Shown: positions 1 to 10,504 of the stretch, piece after piece | Layout: each line of letters opens with the position of its first letter | Numbering within the stretch: the stretch's first letter is position 1 | Source of the DNA: Priapulus caudatus | Lineage: Eukaryota > Priapulida > Priapulimorpha > Priapulimorphida > Priapulidae | Reading direction: 5' to 3' | Assembly: GCF_000485595.1 (NCBI RefSeq) | Contig: NW_014577316.1 | Location: 121,239 to 146,225 of the forward strand | Length of the DNA: 24,987 bases | Position numbers and translations under genes: made by a program | The notes under the pieces: model-generated | What the model was told of the DNA's origin: nothing | What the model saw: the letters and a program-made list of their open reading frames with translations, nothing else | Databases searched by the model: none

Positions 1-571
1 AATTGCTATTCAACGTAACCTGTCAAAACTCGGTCCATTTGGCGTGATGCATGGCGTGTCTGTATAATATGCGATGAGGTGCTGCGATGTGTCGTGTGTT
101 CTATGGCGTGTCTGTATAATATGCGATGTATGGTGCTGCGAGGTGTCGTGTGTTCTATGGCGTGCAGATATGCGATGTATGTCTGCCCTGCGATGTGTCC
201 GGGTTGTTCTATGTAGCGTGTAGATATGCGAGTATGTTGTGCGCGATGTGTCGTGTGTTGCTAGCATGGCGTGTTATATGCATGTATTCGGCGGCTCGTG
301 GTAGATGTCTTTGAATTGATCCCGGTGTTCGGTATCCTGGAATGTCAATCGGTCTCCATTGGCTAACACGATTCAGAATGGCACGTTATATGTAGAGTTT
401 TTAGCCAAGTACGAGAATTAACAGTACAGTACCTGATCTCTGTGTGCGCATATTATACAGACACGCCATAGAACACACGACACATCGCAGCACCTCATCG
501 CATATTATACAGACACGCCATGCATCACGCCAAATGGACCGAGTTTTGACAGGTTACGTTGAATAGCAATT
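1..571. repeat. Inverted repeat with perfect 125 bp arms
   Basis: Bases 1-125 are the exact reverse complement of 447-571, with no mismatch that I can find. The arms start with aattgctattcaacgtaacc and end in a tgtataatatgcg block. The 321 bp between them hold further minisatellite units and about 140 bp of unrelated sequence. The left arm begins at base 1, so the repeat may extend beyond the window. A perfect match implies a recent foldback insertion, gene conversion, or an assembly or library foldback artefact. No coding sequence was recognised. Confidence 0.9.
51..305. repeat. Degenerate minisatellite, 52-55 bp period
   Basis: Four and a half units start at 51, 103, 157, 211 and 266. Each opens with a variant of atggcgtgtctgtataatat and ends near gtcgtgtgttct. 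The first two units are close to each other and later units drift. One full unit and the start of the second are repeated in inverted orientation at 447-521. Short reading frames across it on either strand are products of the repeat. Confidence 0.8.
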
Positions 572-1094
572 CTGAAAAGCAGACTAACGTCATAGATTCA
601 ACGAGACTAGACTTGCGCATAAGAGGCATAAATGGGCGACCTGTGATATGTGACATTGTTTTTTAAACATTTTGCTAAATGCGTGGGTAAAGCCTGAATA
701 AAATGTGGAAAAATGGGCTGCCGTGGTGATTCATAGATAACGGTAATTGACGAAAACAAATGATTTTTATCGATTGTTCTGTTCCCTTTAGCGACACGAA
801 GTTAATTCAATTATCGACGACGAATTTCGCGTTGCGGCCGTTCAAGCAACAAAGAGCAAAAATATCAAGCAATTTTACTGCGTGATATTGAAATTGGTTT
901 TATGAATAGTTAGTTATACGACTCTTGAGTTCGCGCTTGTGAATCATGGTGGCCGATTCAATTTGGATAAATGAGACATTTCACGAACAGTTTCATGGTA
1001 GCAGAAGGCGTTGCGTACATACTGTATTATTTAGTACTGTGTACTAGTTGACTTCAAGCCGGTTGGCCGTACGTGTTTCATTAAAAGTGCATTC
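572..1094. other. No recognisable feature
   Basis: This is AT-rich non-coding sequence. No long reading frame, tRNA-like B box or notable repeat was seen. Confidence 0.5.
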
Positions 1095-1667
1095 TCCATT
1101 ACATCAAGAGCGTATAAAGAAGGAGAGCGTACAACGGTGAAATGCTGAAACCATGTTGCAGTATTAGTCGAATTAAGAAACTTTGCCCGTTTTATTTTGA
1201 CGATTCTTTGCAGTATTACTTGAATCAGCTGTCCTACCTGTTATATAAAACAAACGCATGTCCCTGACGATGCCTCTACGCTGAGTCTGACGAGTACTCT
1301 CAGTACTGACGTAATGCTAGTCAGCGCTACCATGCGCGCCGCTACACAGCCGCCGACCGGAAGCAACACACTCGGCCACAAGCGAGAGAGGGTCGCAGCA
1401 AACAGGGATCTTCGAGTCGGTTTTCGGCAAAAATACCCAATTTTCACCGCTCATTATCTCAGAGCGTAGGGGCACTCGTAGGGACAGGCGGTTTGTCTTT
1501 AGATTAGCCAAGGTAGGCAGCTGATTGATGCAATCAATACGAAAGAATATCGCTCAACAATAAAACGGGCAATACGTTTCTTAATTCGATAATATACTTG
1601 CAACAGTGGTTCAGCATTTCAACCGTTGTACGCTTCCTCCTGCTTTATATCGCGTTGATTACATTAG
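1095..1667. mobile_element. Old foldback (MITE-like) element
   Basis: The left arm (about 1095-1290) and right arm (about 1450-1667) are reverse complements at roughly 75-85% identity by eye, around a spacer of about 160 bp. Matching landmarks include acaacggtgaaatgctgaa against ttcagcatttcaaccgttgt, the segment around cgaattaagaaac, the aatcagctg block, and ctgtccc followed by cctctacgct. Divergence and indels suggest an old insertion. No transposase is present and no target-site duplication was identified, so the superfamily is unknown. The small reading frames at 1241-1511 lie inside the arms and spacer. Confidence 0.75.
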
Positions 1668-1672
1668 CTCTA

Positions 1673-1730
1673 AGTACTATATCCTTTGTTCCGCCGCGCG
1701 CAGCGCGCGAAGCGAAGGTGCTATAGTACT
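1673..1730. repeat. GC-rich imperfect hairpin
   Basis: The outer arms agtactata (1673-1681) and tatagtact (1722-1730) pair perfectly, and the centre CGCGCGCAGCGCGCG is self-complementary. It sits directly after the foldback element and may be a separate small insertion. Confidence 0.6.
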
Positions 1731-4700
1731 AGGGCTACATTAGCATTGTGACCGTAAAAGCATGAACGCTGGATAATTGAACTACTTTGCAGGTTGTGTC
1801 TCTACTTGTCTACACACTGTATAATGACAGGCCATGCCAAATTGCTTCGAACTATACGTTTGCTTTGCAACCCTTTGCTTATAGGCAGCTGTCGTACTAG
1901 CAACAGCTAGCCGCCATTCGCAAACTAGCGGCGCCAAACTGCGTTTTCCGATTTCGATTTTCTTTTACGAAGTATGGGCATGCTACGTGTTTATGAATTT
2001 CGCTTTAAAATGTATAACATTCACTTGTTAGTTCGTTTTGTCATTTATATTTGGTCTTTACTGTCGATTTTGAAAATAAGTTGCAGTAGTTACGCGAGAC
2101 AGATATTTTATAGTCAGTAGCTGGTTTAACGGTGTAAAAATTGTTTCATGTACTTGGTAAATAGACTGGTCTTTGTATTTTCAGTACAACATTACAGGCC
2201 TAACATTTCCTCAACGATCTTCGCACGTGAACTGTGATAGCCATAGCTTATAGGGTATTATACTCTCGCGCAGTTGTTGTTGATTCTATTAATGTATATA
2301 GTTGGTAAATATACGTGCACGTCTTGTTGTGTGTAGGAGTACCTTAATACAGCTAGTCTTGGTCAGCGAAAGTATGTTGCCCAAATATGTCTAGTAAGGG
2401 CCACTCATGGCTTAATGGGAGGTTCTCAGGTCAAAACATCTGCCATATCTAATTATATATAAACTTGGTTTTGAATGACAATATCACTGAGCACCAAACA
2501 TCGAGTGATCAAATACAGTATATAGTTAACCTGCATCAGGCTACCTGTATGAAATCTATAACAATGCTATCCGATACTAGACACAGCTATATATACTAGC
2601 CTAATACAAACCTAATTGCGCTACTAAGAAGTATGGATCTTTCTAAAAAAACACGCATTAAGCCTGTTCAAGAAGAATACTTTTTAAATGCTGCCTACAA
2701 TTAACTTCTTACCAGAAATCTAACCGCCGCAGTCGGAGTAATAAAGTATAGTCGCCCCGTAAATGTTATGAAAAATTGCTTTATATATAAAAGTGTAAAA
2801 GAATAGTTACCTGACATTCGACGAGCTTATGTGGGACATCCAACAAGACCATATATGACTGTTTAATCGCGCTCATTGATAAACAATAGATAGAAACTGT
2901 ACCACTAACGAGTCTAATCTAATAACTAGTTTCTGTGCATGCTTGTGCTCAAGCCTGCCTGCTCAAACGTGTTAAAAAAACATATATTATCAAAAATACA
3001 ACAATTATAAGTTAAACAAACTCTATTCGCCTGTCCTTTATGTTGCATGCACTTTCATCTGAAGAAAACGTTTTATTTCCGTGATTAAGTGTTTCAACGC
3101 TGAGACGACTGCGGCCATGTGTGGAGTTAATAATCACGCCACCTCTTAATCTTTCAGCCTACGTCAACTTGTGATTAACCAAACGAAAAGGCCTATTTGA
3201 TACGAAATAAGACACTATCTAACGCAAGTAATCCAATCTCTGCTCGGCCGCATAATCCTTACACGTCGCCTAAATACCCCCCACAATCATCTTTGTGCAA
3301 CGTGTTCGCGTGCGTCATCGCATCATAATACCTAACACCTCTGACAAAAGAATCATCGTATATGAAAGCTGGTAATGGCGTTGGGTTGATGTCCCGCAAA
3401 GAGACAGCGTCACACTTCAACAAGGATTGAAAGTGTCCGCCTCTGCTATAACCATAGACTTAACCTTCAGACAATGTGCGCTATTCTGTCCACATGTACA
3501 GGCCTACCACTACGCCACGCTGATAAACTCACCTCGGCATTGTATTTCGAACGACCACGTAAATCGTGTCGTGGCATTTGCTTAGACGCACGCGACGAAG
3601 ATCAGGCAATGTTAAAGATGTGTGGCATTAGATGCGTTTCATATCGGCGCTTGATGTGATGCGGCCAATGATGCCGAGGCGCGCCGAGATTGACACTTTG
3701 TGTTTCTAATCACATGCCGTACGCGCGCCCCGGTTGCATCTATATTTTAAGGCAGGACCCATAGCAGCAACCGAACATCGCCGATCTCACGAACTTAGGC
3801 CATTCTGCTAGGCAAAAGGTTTCCTACATAGAGTTTGGCACAATAAACGAAAATAAACGCTGTTTAGGCTCCTGCGCTACGTCTTTCTGCTTGCATTTTC
3901 GATCGTCGCGTAATCGGAACAAGCCCCACCTTCTTCGTTGATGGACACTGAATGGGGCGCGTCAACGACGTGACCCGTCTACTTGCGTGTTAAGGTGTTT
4001 GTGCGAGACTGTTGCTTTTCGTAAATAGGAAATGCTTTGGCCGATAATTTCCGCATCAAACCGGAAATTTCTGCATTTTCACGTCGCGTCGGAAGTGAAG
4101 AGTGCGCTCATTCATTGAACATTCTAGATAAAACACATGCACACAATGTTCGGAGCTTACATGTTACCATGCCGCAGCGCCACTCTTGGATGGTTTTATA
4201 CGTAAGATATGGAATTGTTCAATAAAAATCTTTTTATATGTATTTACCACGCTTTGACGTATACGAAACTAATGGTTATTCTCTTACTGAAGTTTTCATC
4301 GTCTTTCAATGCGTTCGTAGGCTTTCTGCGTGATTATTATTTTGGCGCAGGCACTGCATTTTGGAATATCCTCCACAACTTTTTACTCTTCGCTTAGTTA
4401 AGTAGTCATCATGTTTCACTGTTATTTTAGAGGAAGGTAACATTATTAAGGAAGCTAAGGAAGGAAGGTAATATTATTGCTGTGCATTCGTATAATTTCA
4501 CTCTTGCTTCTATATGTATGATTCATCATAATTTTGCTCTTTGCGCGCATGGATAATATTTCCCTATCATGAACCTACATTTTCAGGTTCGGACTCTTAT
4601 CATATCGTTATAACCTCGCTATACTCATTAATTTCAAATCAACCCTAGGTCATGAATATTTGGTTGCATTTTTTGATTACGGTTGCCTATTAATATCTCC

Positions 4701-4894
4701 TCCTTATCCTTTCTTTTTGGTGAATTTTATAACATGTATTTGTTTATGATCTCATATTAAATTCTAATCTTTTTGATTCAGCTAATCTGAGGGCATGACT
4801 GAGCGATTTTGTTACTGTTTTATAATTCTTCCATTCCTAGAATATCCGGTCCGATATATAAATTCATTGTCATCTTCTAAAACTACATACCATC
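1731..4894. other. Non-coding AT-rich stretch, nothing recognised
   Basis: No convincing exon, RNA gene or repeat array was found. The reading frames of about 60 codons at 3474-3659, 4037-4225 and 4209-4397 have no recognised motifs and are about the length expected by chance. A short direct repeat (gaaggtaa.attatt) occurs around 4433-4449 and 4464-4480. Confidence 0.5.
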
Positions 4895-4959
4895 CGCTGA
4901 CCGCTGTGGAGACGTGCGCCGGGCCTCGAATTTGGCGCACGTCTCCACTGCGGACAGCG
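4895..4959. repeat. Strong hairpin, 26 bp arms
   Basis: Arm 4895-4920 pairs with 4934-4959 with only two mismatches, around a 13-nt loop. The inner 15 bp, gtggagacgtgcgcc, is perfect. It is much more GC-rich than the flanks. It could be a small insertion, a MITE remnant or a structured RNA locus; nothing distinguishes these. Confidence 0.85.
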
Positions 4960-5588
4960 CCACATACTTGAACATCCCCGCGGTCGCGTGCGCATATCCC
5001 GCGGAACTGCTCGTCTCATCCGCGCGCAGCGCTTAGGATCAACAGCAAAGCTGTACGTGCCACACAATCTTGTATCATGTCTCTCTGAATATTTGTGCCG
5101 AACAGGACATTTTTGAAGATCGCTGACATATGACAGGCGACAGGAAACGCAGTCCCGACGATAGTACCGGCATTGAATCAACGGGAAATTACAGGTATAC
5201 GCTTTCATTTTGACAGCTTGATTAGAAACGCGAATAGACATGAAGACAAATATACGTGCTTGCAATATTTACAGCGAGATCACGGCGCGTACTGAATATT
5301 TGATATATTGATTCGTCTCTGACGTTGACAGTTGATAGACCTACAATAGCAATCCAACTAACGCAGTTGCTGGGCCTTGCAAACTATGCCGATATAAACA
5401 GTTTACCTATATAGGCCTACACTTATGCGCATGACGACTAGTCAGTCACTAATATATAGTCACTATAGTCAGTCACTATAGGACGACTATTCCGAAGGGT
5501 TATAACCTTTAATTAATGTGCACGATCGCTACGACAGTCACTCTTGTTTTTCAGCGGGCAAATTCAAATCAGGTGCAGTCTGTTTATT
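4960..5588. other. No supported gene
   Basis: A 131-codon frame on the minus strand (4870-5265) covers much of this stretch, but it ends inside the hairpin and matches no family I know. Short reiterations of gtcagtcacta occur at about 5444-5484. Confidence 0.4.
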
Positions 5589-5620
5589 AAATTTGATGAA
5601 AAAATTTTATCATCAAATTT
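5589..5620. repeat. Short AT-rich hairpin
   Basis: aaatttgatga (5589-5599) and tcatcaaattt (5610-5620) are perfect 11 bp arms around a 10-nt loop. It is too weak to name a function. Confidence 0.55.
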
Positions 5621-6259
5621 TGTTCAGTCAACCCCAACGACGTTTCCCAGCCGCACGGGAAGCCCTGATAGTATACGTCAGTGAGCAAATCATGCGTACT
5701 AGCGCATGTCGGCAGTTTAGCTGCATCACTGCATGAGAGCACTCAGTCGTGTTCGGTAACAGCCATCGCTCAGCAAGGTTCCCTTTACAGGGGTACACAG
5801 GGGAACTACCCACACCCTAGCGCTGCCCCGGCGCGCCTTCCCGAATAGAGTAACAGAATCGACCAAGGTGGAACTCGACTCCCAAACCCGCCAGGCTGAG
5901 CCCGATTCTGCCTGTCTGCATCATTACGCGACAACGCCTGGCTTCTAGGTGCACAGCGAAACCATACTTCCCGTCGGTAATTTGTGTCGCCGATCAGGAA
6001 ACAATTCGTCGCTATAGTATAGCACGCCCCTTATCAAATGCGCAGTTTACGCCGTTATACGCCAGCCGAGTCGTGAAACCGCAACGACAAAAACATGTGA
6101 AACTACTTCACGTCGCATCATAAAACACGTCGTATTCCGGTCAATTCCGGAAGTAGAGTAGTAACACCGGCACTGTGAGAAATCATAGCACCAGCAGATT
6201 TAAGCCCCTCTTCCAACTAAGAAACCAGGATACTTGGTTGGATCAGTCACACTATTCGG
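5621..6259. other. No recognisable feature
   Basis: Only short reading frames without recognised motifs are present. No RNA gene or array was seen. Confidence 0.4.
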
Positions 6260-6262
6260 TAA

Positions 6263-6490
6263 ACGCTCACTAATTTGGAACGTGGAACTTGGCATAACTT
6301 GGAAATTGCATGCAAGGGGAGAAGGAACCAAGGAAGACCCAGACGCAACTTGGGTAGATCTATAGATGTCGTTCCAACAGGAATAAGAGCATCCTCGAAG
6401 GAAATGAAAACGGTGCAACGTACGTCTGCCCCGGAAGGGGAATTCGGCATGTGGCCTATGCCCCCTCACAAGAAAAAGAGTTTAAGATAA
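6263..6490 (+). pseudogene. Possible LINE-type retrotransposon C-terminal remnant
   Basis: A frame open from just after a stop at 6260-6262 to a stop at 6488-6490 reads ...LEIACKGRRNQGRPRRN, then LGRSIDV, and ends GMWPMPPHKKK. The arrangement of a basic patch, GRP, a residue where Trp is common and a downstream helix resembles the tail that follows the reverse transcriptase in many non-LTR retrotransposon polyproteins (typically GRPxxxW). Here the Trp position is Leu and the frame has no ATG near its start (codon 6275 is TTG). No reverse transcriptase or endonuclease domain lies nearby, so it would be a short decayed 3' fragment. Chance resemblance is possible. Confidence 0.35.
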
Positions 6491-6543
6491 GTATAGTCTG
6501 TAGGTGTAACACCGTGCAGTGTATGTGGAACCTTACTATATTC

Positions 6544-6589
6544 ATCAGGAGTAGATAATAGGGTTATATCCCTATTATCTACTCCTGAT
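6544..6589. repeat. Perfect palindromic hairpin with flanking direct repeats
   Basis: The 20 bp arms 6544-6563 and 6570-6589 (atcaggagtagataataggg and its complement) are perfect, with a 6-nt loop. An 8 bp direct repeat, atattcat, occurs at 6538-6545 and 6588-6595, overlapping the arm ends slightly, as might result from target-site duplication. Related hairpins lie at 8393-8442 and 10415-10463. Confidence 0.85.
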
Positions 6590-6599
6590 ATTCATACTG

Positions 6600-7583
6600 T
6601 AATTTTTTTACCAGCACAATTTCTTTGTCAATCCGCTACACATTGCGCTTTTAAATATATCGAATCCCTGGCGTACCGTATAAGTTTTATTATTATGGTT
6701 AGGGTTAAATAGAGATGGAATTTCGAGTAATCGGCCTACTGTCGCTTAAGGATGTTCTGGATCGCCTACTGCACTGCTTTGCCAGAGAGTTTCCTGAACT
6801 ACTACACCGAGGAGATAACCTACATGTGACGGCGACTTGAGGCACATTCGTCGCATATAAAAATATCTATGGCACTACAAGTAAGGTGTAGCTGCTGGTA
6901 GCTATTAATCGCAGATTGATTTCATGTTATTGTCCTAAACAGGTGCTGATATGAACAGCGACTTGCATAAAGCGCGACTCGGGGAATTCTGGAAGCGCCT
7001 GTATGCGCGTGATGACTGCTGCTTCTATAACGATGTGTAAATAATTTACTACTGGTCCCATTACGTTGCTAATGCAAGTAGCGCAGACGCTGCACGATAA
7101 TGGAGCGCGCGCGCATGTGTTTTTTTTGCCAGCGATGGCCAAATTAGCCTCTTCAGACCTCTGCGCAGCAGTTGGATTCGTCGATATACACTGCGTATTT
7201 AGGCCCTAGTGATCGCGAAGCGAGATATGGTGGGTTGACGGCAAGCGTTTTGCCGCGTTGGCATTTTTTCCATGCAGCTGCTCGCAGCAGCTGCAAATTT
7301 TGGACACGCGGTAATTACGTGAAGTGGCGGTCGATAACTGGGCGGTTTAAAGCCGTAACCTCGCCCGATCAATGAAGCTAGGCGAGACTGAAGTATTTAA
7401 GGGTTGCTTTATCAACTCGCCAGAATATCAGATTAGTTGAAAATTCCGCTAGACCGAGTTAAGCCCTGCCCATACTAACATGCTATATTATGAACAACGC
7501 AAGCTGGGTATCTAAAAAAAATTAAATCTCTGATCTAATCTCTAATCGCTAATCACTTAATCTCAGCATGTAATCTCTTCCGT
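6600..7583. other. No supported gene; one small hairpin
   Basis: A perfect 9 bp-arm hairpin (gcagctgct / agcagctgc) lies at 7274-7294. Short protein-like frames at 6715-6840 and 6951-7049 on the plus strand have no recognised family and are not called genes. Confidence 0.4.
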
Positions 7584-7803
7584 GAACACCGTATTACAAT
7601 GTGCACGTGTGTTCTTTAATTATACACATTACCACAACCTACGCGTGAGTTCTTTATGAAGATCTGAACATTTCACAATGACCTGCACGTATCTTCGTTG
7701 TAACGAACATCTTATCATGATCTACACGTATGTTCCTTCTAATGAACATCTTACAACGTCCTACACGTATTTTCATTTATAATTAACGTTTTACCACGTA
7801 TAT
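7584..7803. repeat. Degenerate tandem repeat, 39-43 bp period
   Basis: About five and a half units, each roughly gaacatcttacaacgtcc followed by tacacgtatgttcttt. The units starting at 7669, 7708 and 7747 are clearest and 39-41 bp long. It is AT-rich and non-coding. Confidence 0.7.
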
Positions 7804-8123
7804 TTCGCGCGCCCGTTTATTCATGAAACTATTCAGTTGTTATTTCAGTTTTGAACAACATTTTTTCACGCGTTTTGGTATATTTCAATCATATTGATAT
7901 GAAAGATTGATATTATATTTTCCTAAATCTATTCCGGTAGATAGCGACGGACAAATTGGCTGGATTTACACACACGCACGAGCAAATAAGCGCGTTGCAG
8001 ACATCTGCGACATGTGGGACGCAGTAGAAGGCAAATACCCGACAACATCTAATAAGTGTGCTTACAGCGAGTGATTGCTAAAACCAAATCAACCTTCGCT
8101 GAAATTTTCCTGAAGATGCCAGC
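7804..8123. other. No recognisable feature
   Basis: This is AT-rich sequence leading into the microsatellite. Nothing else was seen. Confidence 0.4.
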
Positions 8124-8125
8124 AT

Positions 8126-8287
8126 GCGCGCGCACACACGCACACACGCGTACGTACACGCACGCACGCACGCGCGCGCGCGCACACACACACACGGCAT
8201 ACACACTCGTGCACGTACGTACACATCACGCACACATACGCGCAGTGAAACACACGCACACACACGCGCGCGCGCACACACACGTTC
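8126..8287. repeat. CA/CG compound microsatellite
   Basis: Alternating purine-pyrimidine tracts of (AC)n, (GC)n and (ACGC)n, interrupted by short gtacgta segments. Such sequence can adopt Z-DNA. Reading frames on both strands here are low-complexity translations of the repeat. Confidence 0.9.
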
Positions 8288-8392
8288 ACGCAGTAAACAT
8301 TCATACACCCATTCGCCGTAACTAAGGATACAGACTATACAACACCAACATGTTTAAGATTCAGTTACACGTAGTTGGATTAATATTCACAT

Positions 8393-8442
8393 ATAATCAG
8401 CAGTGAATAATAACAAATGTTTCTATTCACTCCTGATATTAT
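8393..8442. repeat. Hairpin related to the 6544 palindrome
   Basis: Arms 8393-8409 (ataatcagcagtgaata) and 8424-8442 (tattcactcctgatattat) pair with one mismatch and a 2-base bulge. The end carries cactcctgat, the same motif as the right arm of the palindrome at 6544-6589. Confidence 0.6.
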
Positions 8443-8855
8443 GTTACTCTTATCTTGATTGGGCTCATAATGACCACGTAAAGAACACAACTGAACCACG
8501 AAACAGTCGTAGGAAAACATTTTATACAACATATTAGGAATACGCACTTAAATTCCAACCACGCAAAAGGATTTGGTTCACGATATAACGCAAAAGTTAG
8601 TTTGACAGTGTAGACAATTGGACACAAGTATGTTGTAAAACAGGGCTAGTTTAGCAGTCAATAGCAGCATTGCAGGTAACTAAAAATGGTCTTGTGGTTG
8701 TAATTTAAAGATGTCCCGACTTACATTTAAATGTCAAAATAACTTAATAGTAAAACTAGGATATATCATAGATATATTTATATTCTTCAAGTACTAGTAC
8801 TTCATAAAAACATTTCCATACAGCCGCAACACGGGCCGTTCGCGACTGTTGTTTT
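8443..8855. other. No recognisable feature
   Basis: AT-rich sequence with only short chance frames. Confidence 0.4.
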
Positions 8856-9657
8856 AAGCCTAGCGTACACACCCGAGCAAAACGGAAAATTTTGTTTTCC
8901 AGCGTTTCGCGTTCTGCTCGGCGAGCAAGCGCACACAAGCCACCCGACACAGCACACAGCTGAGCAAAACATACAGAAACCCTGCGTACAGCGCCGCTGT
9001 CACATGACATCAAAAATAGATATCCAATGGACATCCAATTTTGTGTGTCATGTAATATTTTTAAGGATATTGATTGGAGACCGTCTGTGGCGTTTCGCTG
9101 TGTAGCAGAACGATTGACGCGCGCACACACACACCCGAGCAAAACGTACGCTCAGGCGAAAACACGTTCCGCGAATCAAACATTGCTTGTTCAGCGAAAC
9201 ACGCTCAGCTGAGCAATGTTTTTTGTTTTGGGAATCCGCACACATCCACGAACATCGAGCGAAACACGTTTTGCTCCACGTTCAGGGTGTTTTGCTCGGG
9301 TGTGCGCGCTAGGCTTTAAGCATAACGTATGTATTTTCGTAAGCGTAACGTTTAAGTATTTTCGCCTGAGCGCACGTTTTACTCGGGTGTGTGCGTCAAT
9401 CGTTCTGCTACACAGCGAAGCGCCACAAACGGTCTCCAATCAATATCCTTGAAAATATCACATGACACACAAAATTGGATGTCCATTGGATGGCTATTTT
9501 TGATGTCATGTGACAGCGGCGCTGTACGCAGTGTTTCTGTATGTTTTGTTCAGCTGTGTGCTGTGTCGGGTGGCGTGTGTGCGCTTGCTCGCCGAGCAGA
9601 ACGCGAAACGCTGGAAAACAAAATTTCCCGTTTTGCTCGGGTGTGTGCGCTAGGCTT
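8856..9657. mobile_element. Large foldback element, ~300 bp arms, AAGCCTAGCG termini
   Basis: The left arm 8856-9159 and right arm 9363-9657 are reverse complements at high identity, with scattered substitutions and small indels. The outer ends are AAGCCTAGCG followed by (c/t)acacacccgagcaaaac. A third copy of the terminus, in right-end orientation, ends at 9316 inside the spacer, so 8856-9316 could be an element in its own right, or the composite arose by nested insertion. The motif cccgagcaaaac recurs internally. No transposase frame is present, so it is non-autonomous. The similar frames on minus 8756-9142 and plus 9389-9880 are mirror translations of the two arms, not genes. No clear target-site duplication was found. 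Confidence 0.85.
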
Positions 9658-10357
9658 TATTCAATTCGTATGGATGAAATCTCAAAAAACTACGAAACTG
9701 CGGTGCATGCAATGTAACACTACCATGGGAAAAGACAACTGCGACAAAAACCCAAGTGCATTTACAAGGTTTTTACTGAAATTAATGTTAACCAATCAAA
9801 CAGCGTACCCTATAGTGACTGAAATGTACCCGGGAAAATTATTGTTTACACGCATCTTTTCAATGGTTTTAAAAGCGTGATTACCAAAAGCACGAGCGTT
9901 AAAAGCACTTATACACCTTCAGCGCACGATCACGTAAATGCACTCACCCATTCATAGACTATACATAGTGTAGTGTAACTATCGTCCACGACTATATTCA
10001 CGCGGTACGTGCTCCACGAGTAGATAATTAGACAAATTTGCCTATAGTTGTTATCTACGGTACATATGCGTGATTTCTGTTCATGATTCAAAATTGGGTG
10101 ACAATTCGCCCATCTTCAGCGATATTTTCGTCTCTCTATATGTCACTTTCTCTCAATCTACCACACGTACTATTAACCTCCGACTCTGAGCCATTGATAT
10201 ATTACGCCTTCCTATATACATTCATTTACACCCAAAACGTGGAGTGAATTGCCTACAACGCGCTATGGCACGAGGAAGCACGACACCGGCTACGAATCAC
10301 GCACGCGCGCGTACCTCCCACGCCCTCACTCCGCACATATACGCCTATAGGGGCCTA
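9658..10357. other. No supported gene
   Basis: Mostly AT-rich. A weak inverted pair, gtagataa / ttatctac, occurs around 10019-10060. On the dynein strand this stretch would be intronic, downstream of the last exon seen. Confidence 0.4.
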
Positions 10358-10384
10358 CTGCTGCTGCTGCTGCTGCTGCTGCTG
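10358..10384. repeat. (CTG)9 trinucleotide repeat
   Basis: Nine uninterrupted CTG units, which are CAG on the dynein coding strand. It lies in the intron about 120 bp beyond the splice donor of the Walker A exon. Confidence 0.9.
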
Positions 10385-10414
10385 GGTGCACTCTCGTAGC
10401 ACTACTACTACTTT

Positions 10415-10498
10415 TATCAGGAGCGTATAATATAGAGCACATATAGATCTACACTCCTGCTATTATTAATACTACTACTACTATTACTACTACATGCC
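10415..10498. repeat. Imperfect hairpin and TAC-rich tract
   Basis: tatcaggagcgtat at 10415 pairs imperfectly with cactcctgctat ending at 10463; the ends match the palindromes at 6544 and 8393. It is followed by a (TAC)n-rich stretch at about 10465-10498, right beside the dynein splice donor. Confidence 0.5.
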
Positions 10499-10504
10499 AC
10501 TCAC

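Noticed and set aside
4870-5265. 131-codon minus frame with several Cys
   Set aside because: It ends within a hairpin, no Cys spacing matches a zinc finger I know, and it has no splice or promoter support.
6715-6840. 41-codon plus frame with helical composition
   Set aside because: Short, no recognised family, and the minus strand is also open here.
8056-8325. Thr/His/Arg-rich and Cys/Val/Arg-rich frames
   Set aside because: Translations of the CA/CG microsatellite on both strands.
8756-9880. Similar proteins of 128 and 163 codons on opposite strands
   Set aside because: They are mirror translations of the two arms of the foldback element, extended into flanking DNA. No known domain.
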